NCBI GenBank assembly: GCA_039881145.1
Contig: JAYKKI010000016.1
Location: 8,891,001 to 8,955,000 of the forward strand
Origin: Druceiella hillmani
Taxonomy: Eukaryota; Arthropoda; Insecta; Lepidoptera; Hepialidae
DNA: 64,000 bases
Direction of reading: 5' to 3'
The translations under genes and the position numbers were made by a program. Position 1 is the stretch's first letter. The number at the start of each line of letters is the position of its first letter. Below, piece by piece: positions 34,871 to 46,790 of the stretch. The notes beneath the pieces are model-generated. The model worked only from the letters and a program-made list of their open reading frames with translations. It was not told the DNA's origin and made no database searches.

Positions 34871-35450
34871 TTAAACATTACAATTTCAAAACCAAATTTA
34901 CAGATGTAAATTGTTGCCAAATATATTATGAAAATATATATACGGAAAATGGTTACTCACGTCAATTAATTGAATTGCGTCACATTAATATTATTGCTTT
35001 CATATGCTATTTTTGTTATCCATATTGTAGGTAACCATCAACTATGTTTGTACTACAAATGTATTGTTCTGGATATTATGTAAACAAGCCATATAATTAA
35101 AGGCTTAAATGGCAAGAAAGATTAATTTCACCATGTACCACGTTGTTACGTAACTTAATAAATTTTCATTTATGGCCAATCTTATTATGATTACTTTAGT
35201 TTACAAAAAAAAAGAAAATTTTGCACTTTCAGTGAAATAAAATTTTTTTTTATTTAGTTGCAACAAATAAAAGTATATTTGTATATTTTTATTTTTATCG
35301 CCTCACACATTATATTTATCTACACGTTTTATTTTCGAATACCCACAAATTTATTTTGAATTAATTTTTAAATTTCGATACAATTAAAGAAATATTTATT
35401 TTTAAAATGTCAAAAAGATTGGGTGAAGCATATCGTGACCCTTTTAATAG
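34871..35450. other. AT-rich DNA, no gene seen
   Basis: The last 45 bases read MSKRLGEAYRDPFNRL in one frame from an ATG at 35407 and may be the beginning of the relic that follows, displaced by a frameshift. Confidence 0.45.
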
Positions 35451-35960
35451 ACTTCTAGAGAACTTATTACATCTAAGAAATCATACTACAAAATAGGATA
35501 ACTCAAAGAAGCCTATTTTCATTATTTCAAAATTCCGGTTTCCGTACTCACTGAGACATTTGGCTTTAAGCATAAGAACAAGAATAAAATTATAGATGCA
35601 GTCGTGCCTTCGGTTATTAAACCAATGTATCGTTCAGTCAAGCCATAAGTTCCAAAATTTCGTGTTTCTTCAAGTAAAATTTTGACGACTTACACAGAAT
35701 CCGACGAAGCTGGAATTCAAAATAACATAAATTCAGACGAACTTGTTGATGTTCATCAAGAACCACTCATTATAGCCCAGGCTGAACTGAATGATTTAGT
35801 AAATTAAGATATTTAAATTTACCTAATTCTAAAGCCGAATAACTGCAACGATGGAGGTTATTGATCCCAAAACTTGGAAACATCTGCGATGAGTACGGCG
35901 AGAGTTTTTACCAGAGCTTGAACATTTTTGAGCGAAATTATCAAACATACCGAGTTTAAG
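35451..35960 (+). pseudogene. Second broken transposon-type protein relic
   Basis: One frame runs 119 codons from 35451 to 35807 with only two internal stops. It reads LKEAYFHYFKIPVSVLTETF, then GFKHKNKNKIIDAVVPSVIK, a stop after YRSVKP, then KFRVSSSKILTTYTESDEAG and later VHQEPLIIAQAELNDLVN. A shifted frame from 35813 continues LNLPNSKAE(stop)LQRWRLLIPK. The join AELNDLV.../LNLPNSKAE...W.LL resembles a repeated arthropod protein motif that I recall as DLV-x-D-L-x-L-x-K-x-K-A-E-L-L followed by W-N-L-L, found in many uncharacterised, probably transposon-derived proteins. Stops and a frameshift make it a pseudogene. Function is unknown. Because of the stops no single frame of normal length marks it, so it is easily missed. 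Confidence 0.5.
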
Positions 35961-38900
35961 TTATTTAGGTAACTATTACTGGTCAATAAAAAATACAAAA
36001 CAGCTAAGGTGGCCTACTTTCATACGTCTTTTAATATTTGCGTACCATTACTTCTTGTGAATAAAAAATAATAAATATTTTTAAATCAGAGCACTCAATG
36101 ATTAAAAAGAAACACTTTTTATTTAAAGGAAAAAAACCGTACAGGTTAGTAATTGATTTATTTAAATAATGATAATTAAAAAAGTAAAGGCTGTCTAAAG
36201 CTATGTACCATTAAAATATGCAAATAATAAATACTGAAAAATACACCAGATAAGTCATAATATAAAACACTAAGTATATTCTATAGCCAGTGCTGTTATA
36301 TAATTTAGTTAAAAAATTAGCCAAGCAATGTCGTTAGTCCGTTGGTATTAGTCGCTTATTAACTTTTTATATTAATTTTCTTACTAATAAATTAAGTAAC
36401 TATTTTATATTACTTGTTATCTGATAATTTAAAACGTAAAAATAATGTAGAATTCTGACGAAATACTAATCGAGGTTGGGATTCATAAATGAGACACATG
36501 TTAATATAATAGTTTCCAATGACGGGAGACTGGGCATATCTACGGTATGACAGCAAAACGCTGTATGGAATCTTTAGCGTTTTATCATAACATGGCGTAA
36601 TTTAGTGCACATACTTTAATCTATCCGTTGTTATGACAAACTTTTTTATACAAATAATAGTTCTAGTATCGTCTAAAATAATGCTATATTTACAAATAAT
36701 ATACGAAACTAACAAAAGTAAAAATCTTTTAACTTGCAAAACTCACAATAACGGTTTTAAAGATACAGCGTTTTAACAGGATATAAAATATAATTTCCCG
36801 CTACAATCTGACTCTAGTATTATATTGACACGTCAATAATGAAATTAAGAATATGTCCAAAAATTTATTTATCACCCTTGTCTATATCAAAATCTTCCAT
36901 CAAATAAAAATATCACAGACATGAGGGTTTTAATGTGCCAAATCTTCATGTGCTTTTAATTTTTTGTTTTCACTTATATGTTCCAATTTATATATATTTT
37001 TTCAATTGCTCAAATTTCAGAATTGTCTTTGTTTCGTTTTCCAATTTACACTCTTTTAATTTACGTATTTTAATGATTTTAACGTTTTAAAAATAATTAT
37101 AACTTTATTAGTAAATTTTTGACTATTATTAATTTTTGATTATGATTAATAAGCGAAAATAGCATTTTAATAAATAAATCCATTACATAAAATGTAAACG
37201 TGATACAATTTTTTTATTACTATATTTTGAAGCAAAGCGTTAAATATATTATAATCGTACATAAGAAAAGGAGAAAAAAAATTACAGGCCAGTGTTACGT
37301 GATAACACTGGCCAAAACCTGGACTGGACCAATAGCAAACAAAATACAAAAATTGGTCGTATCAACATAAATAAATTCGTATAAATTTGGTCGAGTGTCA
37401 CTAACATTTGCCACATAACACACGATATTTTTTTTACTTAAAGAAATATTGAAATAAGTATAATTTTAGAAGTCGGAGGATTTTGTGGATTGAAACTAAT
37501 TACGGAGTAAATATGAGGTCAAAGTCAAAAAGGTTGGAGTCAGTTTAAATGTATTGATAAGTGAATAAATAAATTTTTGAATAGATTGGTAATGCAATAA
37601 AGATATGGATCAAATGTTCGTGATGAAATAATTATCGGATGCAAAATTGTTTTTGCTAACATGTTATCGCTTTTATGGTACTTAAAAATTCATAATATTT
37701 GTGTATACAAAACGCATATTAAAAATATAGATGATGATTACTTAATTCTTTAGTTAATTTTTTTCATTTAAATAAAAATATTTCTATGTATGTTTTTTCA
37801 TAAAAATATAATTTTTTAAGGAAAATTTTTATCCCATACGTATATTTCCCTAGCATAAAAACTTCGAACATATTTACTTTTTTCGGAACTTTTTAAAAAC
37901 ATGCGGTTAAATAAAATTAAAAATCAATATAAATATGCGTCAAGCAAATGCAAGAGATTTATTCTTTAAAAAAATAATATAAAACGAATTGTAACCTTTG
38001 TGCGAGTTGTAACATTTGTGAAACGTCACAAATGTTAATTTTTTTTGTTATATTGTAAATCTGATTAAATAATTCTGAAAAATTTCTTGATTGTTCTTAA
38101 AATGGTTGTTTACTAATTAATCTGTAGCTAAAAATAATTAAAAATATAAAATAATTTTCTGTTTTTTTAGAGTAATTTCAATACAAGGTTTCCTTATAAG
38201 ACCACGCACATGTTTTTCTGTCTGTTTGTTACGATCGTTTTTCTCAGAAAATGCTTGAAGTAGAATTCGGGGGAGGGGGAGAGTACTCAAAAAAAATGTA
38301 TTCCCTCTTAGTATCATTTGAAAGGGTAACAGTAAAGGACTCAAAAATATTTCGCAAATTAAATTTAATTTAATGAATGTATGTTCTTCAGAAATATATT
38401 AAAAATAGGCAAAAAAATATGTATCTGTAATTTAAAAAATTAAGATTTTTAGAAACCTAGGCAAAGGTTAAATTACGAGTATATGGTGCATAATTCTATA
38501 TGTAGAAGAGGTTATTTCTACGTCTGTAAGAGATATCATAGGCAATATATTTATACTGTGAAAGATTAATATTTGATAGTAATTTACAACAAATACTGAG
38601 GACAAAAACTTGTATGACGTATTAATTTAGTAAGCGTAGAAAAGGATTTCTTAAGGAAACAATTTTCGAAGTTAATTATAATAATTTACGATATAAAATT
38701 CAATAGCTAAATAACACTTATATTCAAGTATAATGATTAAGTTTTTCAAAACACTTGAACTAAATTCATGTTAATATAGTGTGCCAAATACGTTTTAAGT
38801 TAGTGCATTTCCTTATTAGTAATATATGCAAAGTGAGCAGGTATCTTATTAGGGCAATTAATTAAAATTACACATGAGGGCGGGAGTATATTGGTCCTTT

Positions 38901-39604
38901 GGTACTGCTATCCATATCTTCATTCATTTTGTATATGTGATCACTTGAGGGAACGTATGGTGGAGAAGGTCTAGCTATACATATCTCGTATCGTAATATA
39001 TGAGAAATTTAATTGGAACTGTCTTTGAAGGTAAGCACAAGGGAAACATGCAAATTAAGAGTACATATTTGATGTAAGCTAGGTGCTAAATATTTTAGTG
39101 TAGTTCGTTTTAATTTATTAACACATGTTTTTTATATAGATGCACGTTAAATTACAAGAAAAAAATTGTGTATTTTTGAATGAATAATTTCGTAATAATT
39201 TTATAACCCTTTTCAGAATTATTCACTAACTTAAGGTAAAAGCCTAGATTTTAAAATAAAAACTGGACTGAATTTCAAAACTGAATTTTCGGCAACAGGT
39301 TAAAATTAGACTTGGGCAATCTTCAAAGAAATCTTTACAATTACACTATGTAGTCTTTTTCGCAAAGTTCAAGCATATTTTCTTTTTGTCATTATTTGTG
39401 TTGTTGGACTCAAAGAGTGTAAAATTTGCAAATCCTCATTTTTCATGCCACCCCTACTCTTGTTGTACGAATGCATAAAAGATAAGTTATTACGAGGGTA
39501 CCCTCCCTTATCTAAAGTACCGTATATTTTAAGGTTGCATAATAAAATTTTAGTTACTTAATAAAACTGTTGGGGTAGGTTTACGTGTCATTGCATTTTA
39601 ATTT
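35961..39604. other. AT-rich DNA with one 11-bp hairpin
   Basis: About 3.6 kb without a recognised gene. GGCCAGTGTTA at 37287-37297 pairs with TAACACTGGCC at 37303-37313 around a 5-base loop. A G-run (GGGGGAGGGGG) lies near 38270. Open frames at 37167-37349 and 38138-38344 lack motifs. Confidence 0.5.
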
Positions 39605-40360
39605 AACCAAACCAAGCTAAAACGAACCTAAAAAAACACAACTCAACCCAACGAAACCCTATCAAACCCAACCCAACACAACCCAACCCAAAAGCAAACC
39701 CAACCCAAACCAATGCAAATACGACCCAACACAACCCTAACCTAACCTAACCTAACCTAAATAAACAAAACCCAAGTCAACCAAACTCAATCAAAACCAA
39801 TCGAACCCAACCGAACCCAACATATCCTAAAAATAAATGCTGTCCAACCCAACTCAACCCAAAACAATTCAACCTGAAGTAAATCTAACCCAATCCAAAG
39901 ACACCCAGCCTAACACAAACAATAACAGAGCAATTAATTCAGCAGTACCCAATATAAAGCAAACCCAACCTAACCCAACCTAAGCTAAAGTAAACCCAAT
40001 CCAAGGAAAGCCTAATTCAACCTAAGTCAACGCAATCCAAAGCAAACCCAACTCAACCAAATCCAACCCAAACTAACGCAACCAAACAAAGCCCAGTCCA
40101 ACCTAACCTAACCCAAATCGAAGGGAATCTAGTCAAATTCAAATAAAATCTAGGGCAACTCAAGCCAAAGTTAACCCAATACAACCCAACCCAATCCAAA
40201 GTAAACTCAATTCGACTTAACCAATCCAACCCAAATAAACTCAACTCAACCAAAACAAATGCAAATAAAACATGACACAACTAAACTAATCCAAAGTAAA
40301 CTCAGTCCAATCTAACCCAAGCCAAAGCAAATCCAATCAAACCGACAACTTAAACCCAAC
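39605..40360 (-). repeat. Degenerate TTAGG/TTGGG telomere-like array
   Basis: About 750 bp of plus-strand words built on AACCCAACC, CCTAA, CCCAA and CCAAA. It contains a perfect run of five CCTAA units at 39736-39760. Read on the minus strand this is (TTAGG)5 within a field of TTGGG and TTGG variants. TTAGG is the telomere repeat of most insects. The C-rich strand is the plus strand throughout, so orientation is uniform. Degeneracy is strong away from the core run. The 75-codon minus-strand frame inside (40053-40280) is the repeat translated as Leu/Gly/Trp/Val words and not a gene. Confidence 0.85.
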
Positions 40361-43300
40361 AGATGTGATTGATTTTTAGTTTTGTTTTATTTTTTTCCTA
40401 CTGATATTGAACTTTTCAACATCTTATAGCCTACGTAATACCGAAAATTGTATAATTAAGGAAATTTATAAAATTCTTAGGAAACATGTAAAATTCCAAA
40501 CTAAATTTTGGAAAATTTATAATAATTGCGTGGCCATTTAATGTTTAAATGCAAAACGTACTTACTTAATAAATGTACTTTTGTAATTATTATAATAGAT
40601 GACATTACGCGTAGATTTTTGACAATAATCTGACATTTAAATTAGTTATATTTCCTGAAGATCCACACGCGAAGAAAATCATGTGCACATATAGTTGATA
40701 TGTAAAATAAATATGAATGTATTAGAACTCAATCCAATTTAATTATATGTAATTCACATGGACGGTATTATTTATATGCACTTTCACACATATATGTTTT
40801 ATGTTTAGTTTTAAAATCCTTGGTGGATATTTTTAGGTAATCGTTATATAAAATGTACACACAAATATTTAACTGGATAAGGACTGTTGAAACAATCGTA
40901 CATAAATAAATAAAAATATTCTGCTATAAATATTCTCTATAAATTAATTTGATTGAAAGCAGATGGAGTGATCTTATACGGATTATAATTTTCCCACTGT
41001 AATTTCGGGATCATGAAGAGAAAAGTGGCACGTCAATTAATAATAATATTTCTTAACACGTATTGTAATTTCACTGGTCATAAATTTTATTAAAATTTAA
41101 ACAACTTCGTTTAAAAAAGTTATGAAGTGATGAAAAATAAAAAAGTTATGAATGAAATATTATATCCTCTGCCTGAATTTAATTCCCACAATAATTAAAT
41201 AATTTTTAAATAGCCTAGTAGGACATTAGTCGTTGACTTTATTACAAAAATTACGAGTGAATGAATTAATTGATTTAAACTTAGACCATAAAAAAGTGCT
41301 GTAACAACTTGTAAACAATCTACAGACATACATTTCTCTACTTCAAATGTACGAGTATATATGTGCCTTGTCAATTCCAACTATTAGAGGGTGAGAGGGT
41401 ATAGTAAATACGCAAGAAGTTATTATGTTTATTTGATATATGAAGGATAAAAGTATTGAAAATTATGTAGATTAATTTATGGGAGACTGACAGGAAAAAC
41501 TTTCTAATACATGGAATACACAAAAAAGTAGCAAAAAAATTAATTCCTAAGGAAAATTATTAAATTAAAAGGAAATACATTCAGTTCGGTATTTATGGCT
41601 CCTGAAGCAATTGAGTATTACAAAGAAACAATGTACAAGGAATTCGGTAAACAGTCAAGAAACAGATGAATGAATTGTCTAAAATACTGATTCAAACTGA
41701 ATATGTGAAATAACTAAAACCATAACGATGATGCATGAATCTGATTACCACTTTATTATCAATAAAGTCGGAGGGAAAAATATCTTAAACAGATTTACGA
41801 AAAAAGTTTAATAATAATTTTTTAGTCCATCTGATCTATTACTACTAACATACAGTTTCGAATTTGGAAGTCGTCATACTTGTAGTATTAGTAACATATA
41901 TTTTGAAATTAAAAAAAATACGTATTTGTACAGAACATAAATATTAAATCAAAACGAGAACACAAAACGTCCATTAATGTACGCCAATGAATAAATATAT
42001 TTTTTCCAGCATATTGCTTTGCGTCACATCATTATAATTTTTTGACCATTGAATTTACCATTGAGTAAAATAACCAAGTATATGTTGAAAAATCATTGAT
42101 TTTATGGTCTGTCGCCATTTGTTCCTGAATAATAAAGTCATTTATGCCTTGGGCAAAATTACTTAAAAAAGTATACGTAATCTACTATACGTATATGAAT
42201 GTGCGATAACTTGTTGGTTATATACGACATCCTTTTAATTTATTAATGCAAACCAAAAATAGTTTTACATTAAAGTACTTGCTATTTACCGCAATATTTA
42301 TATTCGCGTTTAGAAAGTTAGACGATGACGAGCAGGCACTACATTTGAATATTAATATCTTGTGAAGATGACATGGTTGATGGTATTTTCTATTGCACTT
42401 TTAAATACCTTTTTACCGATACCCCATTTAGGGGTATCCGTCAGAAAACAGATTTTTGTCTCTAAGTTCCATATGTGGGAAGATAGTTAAAAAATTAAAA
42501 TTGTTTCCGTTTTTCTAGTGTTCATAAAATTAAGTATGTTCTTGATGTAAAATTTTATCACGATTATTCTTAAATTGAAAAAGAAACTTATGATGCTTTA
42601 ACATTCGGACAGATGAATATAACAAAAATATAACGGCTCCATTTCCACATATCGTTTACGAAACTTCATAAACTACTAAGGCCATAGATGATATATGCAC
42701 TATGCCGGTTCAAGTTAGATGACAATGCCGCATTTAGGTCAAAAGTATATTGGCGATAAAAATGAAGGTCAAACTAAATAAAATACTCAAAACGAGTATC
42801 CAAACTAACATTATTGGGAAGTGGGGGGCGGGGATGAGAACCAGAATTTAAGAAAAAGGAAAGCTGGGGCAAGTTCTTATCGAATAGTTGAATTTCCTGT
42901 AGTTTTTTAATATTTCCATTGTTTATATAGTTAATAAAAAAAAGTATTGAGAAACGATGTATGAGGGAAAAATATTTTGTATTTAATTATCAAATAATCC
43001 ACTGCTGAATTGCTACTTTACTTTCCAATTTATATATTTGGATTCAAATTTACTTAATTAAACCTTTTCAAATTTAGACAATATAAAATTTTTAAATAAT
43101 GACATTTCAGCCACCAAAGAAAGTGTGCATAGAAATAACTAATATTAATAAACAGATGCGGTAATAAAAACCAATCTGTCCAAATTTTTCAAAATTTCTC
43201 ATCATCCGGAAACTTGTGTTACGGTTGAGGAAAAAGTTAAAGAATATGTGCTAATTCTTAATAAATTTTTCAAAAGTTGTTGACCTAAAAAAAATAGTAC

Positions 43301-43479
43301 ATAAGCTTTAAATTTGTTTATATTTATAACATGGTTATGAAATAAAATAAAATGAATTCGCCTACCCAACATGCAAAGTGGGAGTGTTTTTTTGCATGCC
43401 CATTGTATAGGGTATAGTTGAATGGTTGTCACAAAAATGTTTTGTTAATTATATCATGAAGATTTTTCTGATAGAGCGC
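40361..43479. other. AT-rich DNA, no gene seen
   Basis: No repeat family or coding motif was recognised. AAAAAAGTTATGAA is duplicated near 41113-41155. A G-rich word GTGGGGGGCGGGG lies near 42821. Confidence 0.5.
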
Positions 43480-43680
43480 GCAATATGCTTAAAAAGGGTA
43501 CAAAGTTTTCCCTTCAAATATTACTATAAATACAAATTACATATATATTTTAGCTTTCTGCACTACTTCTTCATATAAACTTTAACTATGCCAAATATCA
43601 CATATCTCGATGTATGCAATATGCTTAAAAAGGTGTAAATTTTCTTTTCACGTATTAATATATAAGTTCTATGAAACTCT
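43480..43680. repeat. 136-bp tandem duplication
   Basis: GCAATATGCTTAAAAAGG occurs at 43480 and again at 43616, followed in both places by GTACAAAGTTTTC/TGTAAATTTTC and then CTTTTCACGTATTA-like phrases. Only about 60 bp of similarity remain. The spacing equals the unit of the 12231 array, but no sequence similarity between the two was seen. The plus frame 43610-43825 begins in the second copy and is not convincing as a gene. Confidence 0.55.
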
Positions 43681-46029
43681 CAGTGTTTATAAGCGTATAA
43701 AAATGTACGAAACCCTGATAATACGAGGTATTTTCGTGTTTCATGAGTGTTTAAAATTACAAGAGAACTTTTTAACGAAAGATAATAAAATTCAGTTTAT
43801 TCCATTGAGAAACGGTTCAAAATAATGAAACGAATGATCTAACAGCTTTTAGTTAGGTGAGGTGCGTTTATGAATTTCAACATAAAATTTCAAACGCTTC
43901 CAGGAAATTTATAACTTCGGTGTTTATTTGTTCTCGGGAAAATCTCGAGGGATGAAATTATTCTGCCTCTAAGACAATGGTTGATTTCTCTTTGTTTATA
44001 CTCGGTCGGGTAATTTATTCATCTACCAACTCAAAATGATTTAAACTTCTTTGTTGTACGCTATTTGAAATCTAAAGGTCGTAATTATTGTTTTCGACAA
44101 CGTATAAATTTCAGTAAAGTTAGATTTAACACAAGAGTAAATATTTAATTGTAATACGTAATTGTTTACTTATAAAATGTAACACTTCATTCCTCGCACA
44201 AAAGATGGGAGGAATTTTATTTGCACATTCCAGTAAAAGGGGTAGAGTTATATAATTATTCTTGAAATAGTGTATTTAATGAATTAAGTTAGTATTTTTA
44301 ATTTAAAAAGTTCTTCTATAAAATATTTAATCTTAAAATAAAATGACCTAGGTTCTATGATATTTCAATATTATTTTGCACACGAATAAATGTTTGTAGA
44401 TGGGCAAGGGACACATAGTAAGTTTTCATAGTAACATACTTTGTGTATGTTCCGACATTCATTTGATCCTTATTATTGGTAACAATTTCAAATTTTCAGA
44501 ACAAATTGGTTATTCTAAGCGGCACGTGAATACTTGAAAAATGTTTTATTTCAGCTACTCACAATAGCTCCTTGTTAATAAAAATATCATTACACTCATA
44601 ATTTTTATTTCTATATTAAAGCATGCTTCTGAATAATCAGAAAAGACTTTATCTATTACTAAGAACGAACTATTTACACTTAATCAAAATGCTCGGAATA
44701 GCTTTATTATATTCCAGGATTTATTGCTGAAAGTACATAATAAAAAACAGAAATATTTATTTTAACCCAATGAATAATTTTTTTTTTGAAAGTTGAGGAA
44801 AATAATTATCATGGGAGCATGTGAATAAGAAAAACATTGAAATATTTAAAAAATACAACACAGTTTTAAATAAAAAATAAAACTGTAACATTGATTGTAA
44901 TCAAATGTTTTTCAATTTGGGATTCACTGTTGCATATTTCTGAGTTAATTTGCGAAGAACATTAGGTAAAAATCTGGTATTCAAGACCTCTACATTATTT
45001 TTCGGACAAAAAGGCGTCTAAATGAATAAATAATGAATTGTAATTTTAATTCCCTGGCGTTTGTTAACTAAAGAATTTGCTCTTGTAGCAATAAGTCCGC
45101 AGTAGACTAAGTTTTTCCTTAAAGTTAAACTTTAAGGCAACACTTTGCAACACAACATAAATGAGATAAAATTCTAAATCAAAGAGAGGGAGACAATGCG
45201 ACATGAGTTAAATATTCACGCCATATTTTTTAATTTACGCAATAAATATGCAAGAACTTATTCTTTTTAACCGTATTTATTATTATACCGTACTATAATT
45301 CTGCCATTGAAAATATTTAAATTATTTTATGTAAGCCTGGACATACGGACGGATCAATGATGTTTCGATTATTTTTAAATTGTTCCATTTCTTATGGTTT
45401 CGTAGCCAAATTAAAATTATAGTTTTGCCATATACTCCTGTCAGTCTGCTAAGGCTATAAAGCTGAACATTAGCATGGAAAAGATGCTGAAATAGTAAAT
45501 ATTAAAAAATTGGATATACTATCTCGTATGTACGAGAATTTGATAATACTTTACTATCTAGACTACAAAGAGTTTTATTGTAAAATAAATTTCATTACGA
45601 AACGAAAAAGGAAAATTTACATTTGTGTTAGTGTGCTTTTATAAGAGTATAACATTTTTTCGAAACATTTTCCACAGAATGGAAGAATTTCAAGAATTAG
45701 AATCCACCTTAGTACTTGCAATGATAGCGTGTGATATAAAAAGTAAGACTAACATTTTGTTATCTATTGATTTTTACCTATCGAAACTTTACTTCTCACT
45801 TTTATATTCGATTTAGAAACATAAAAAGAAACTCTTACTTTATAGAGAATGTTATATAAATTTTTCATATACTATTAATTTTTTTTTCGCTTCATGATTG
45901 ATTGTTCATTGACAATCATATATAATACGATTAAATATTACTATCAAGATTAAAAAGTATCCTTACTATTTACATCTTAATTCCAGACCTACTGAGTAAC
46001 TACTTTCCAAATATTCCATGAATGATCCT
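43681..46029. other. AT-rich DNA, no gene seen
   Basis: A 9-bp hairpin CCTTAAAGT-TAA-ACTTTAAGG lies near 45117-45138. No gene or longer repeat was recognised. Confidence 0.5.
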
Positions 46030-46474
46030 TCTTAGCAGGTAAGATAAATAATTATTTGAATATAACCTACAGGTATTTATATAACGGCTGTTATATAAAG
46101 AACGATATAATAAAGTAAAAAATGCTAAATAATGGATTTTGAACCTCTTTTTATGTTAAAGCAGGAAAAATTTAATACAAATCTGAATGTAAGCATTTTT
46201 TTTAAATATTACATAGAGGCAAATCGGTCGGTTATTTCAGTGTTATATTATAAATAAAGACACATAGAATACATAATACTAAGTACACAACGTGGCCTTT
46301 TAAACCTCATTTTATGTTAAGTTGAAAGAATTTTATACAAATCTAAATATAAACAATTCTTTTTCAATATCGCAGAAAAAAATTATTATAAAACTGAATG
46401 TAAGCAGTTTTTTTCATTGTTTCCTACATACAATTTTGTATATTCATTGCTATAATATATGTGTATATATTATA

Positions 46475-46520
<46 letters not shown>

Positions 46521-46790
46521 AACTTTATCGTAAAGTAAAATATACTAGGTATTCATCGTAGAATTTTGAACCTTATTGTATGTGGGGATGGGAAAAATTT
46601 AATATAAATCTGAATATAACATTTTTTTTTTCACTATCACCTACATGCAATTCTGTCGGTTGTTTTATTGCTGGAATATATTGTAGTGAAAGACATCAAA
46701 AAATGGAATGTGCTACGTACACAACATAGAATTTTGGATCTTATTTATGTTAAATTGGAAAAAAAAATTATGTAAAACTTATGTAAGCAA
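46030..46790 (+). repeat. Diverged satellite, units of about 160-200 bp
   Basis: Units carry, in order, TTTTGAACCTTTTTATGTTA, GGAAAAATTTAATACAAATC, TGAATGTAAGCATTTTTTTT, a CACTATTACCTACA phrase, TCGGTTATTT..., GCTATAATAT, and AAGTACACAACGTGG. Starts are at about 46137, 46296, 46563 and 46732, with a half-unit near 46370-46400. Between the half-unit and the 46563 unit the GCTATAATAT segment has grown into a long AT tract (46452-46518). Similarity between units is moderate, so the array is old. Confidence 0.75.
46452..46518. repeat. (AT)n microsatellite inside a satellite unit
   Basis: AT repeats with GTG and TT interruptions at the left end and a pure run at 46484-46518. It occupies the position of the GCTATAATAT segment found in neighbouring satellite units. 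Confidence 0.9.

Noticed and set aside
38268..38280. G-runs as possible G-quadruplexes (also near 42821)
   Set aside because: Only two adjacent G-runs at each site; four are needed for an intramolecular quadruplex.
40053..40280. 75-codon minus-strand frame rich in Leu, Trp and Gly
   Set aside because: Translation of the TTGGG/TTAGG pentamer array.
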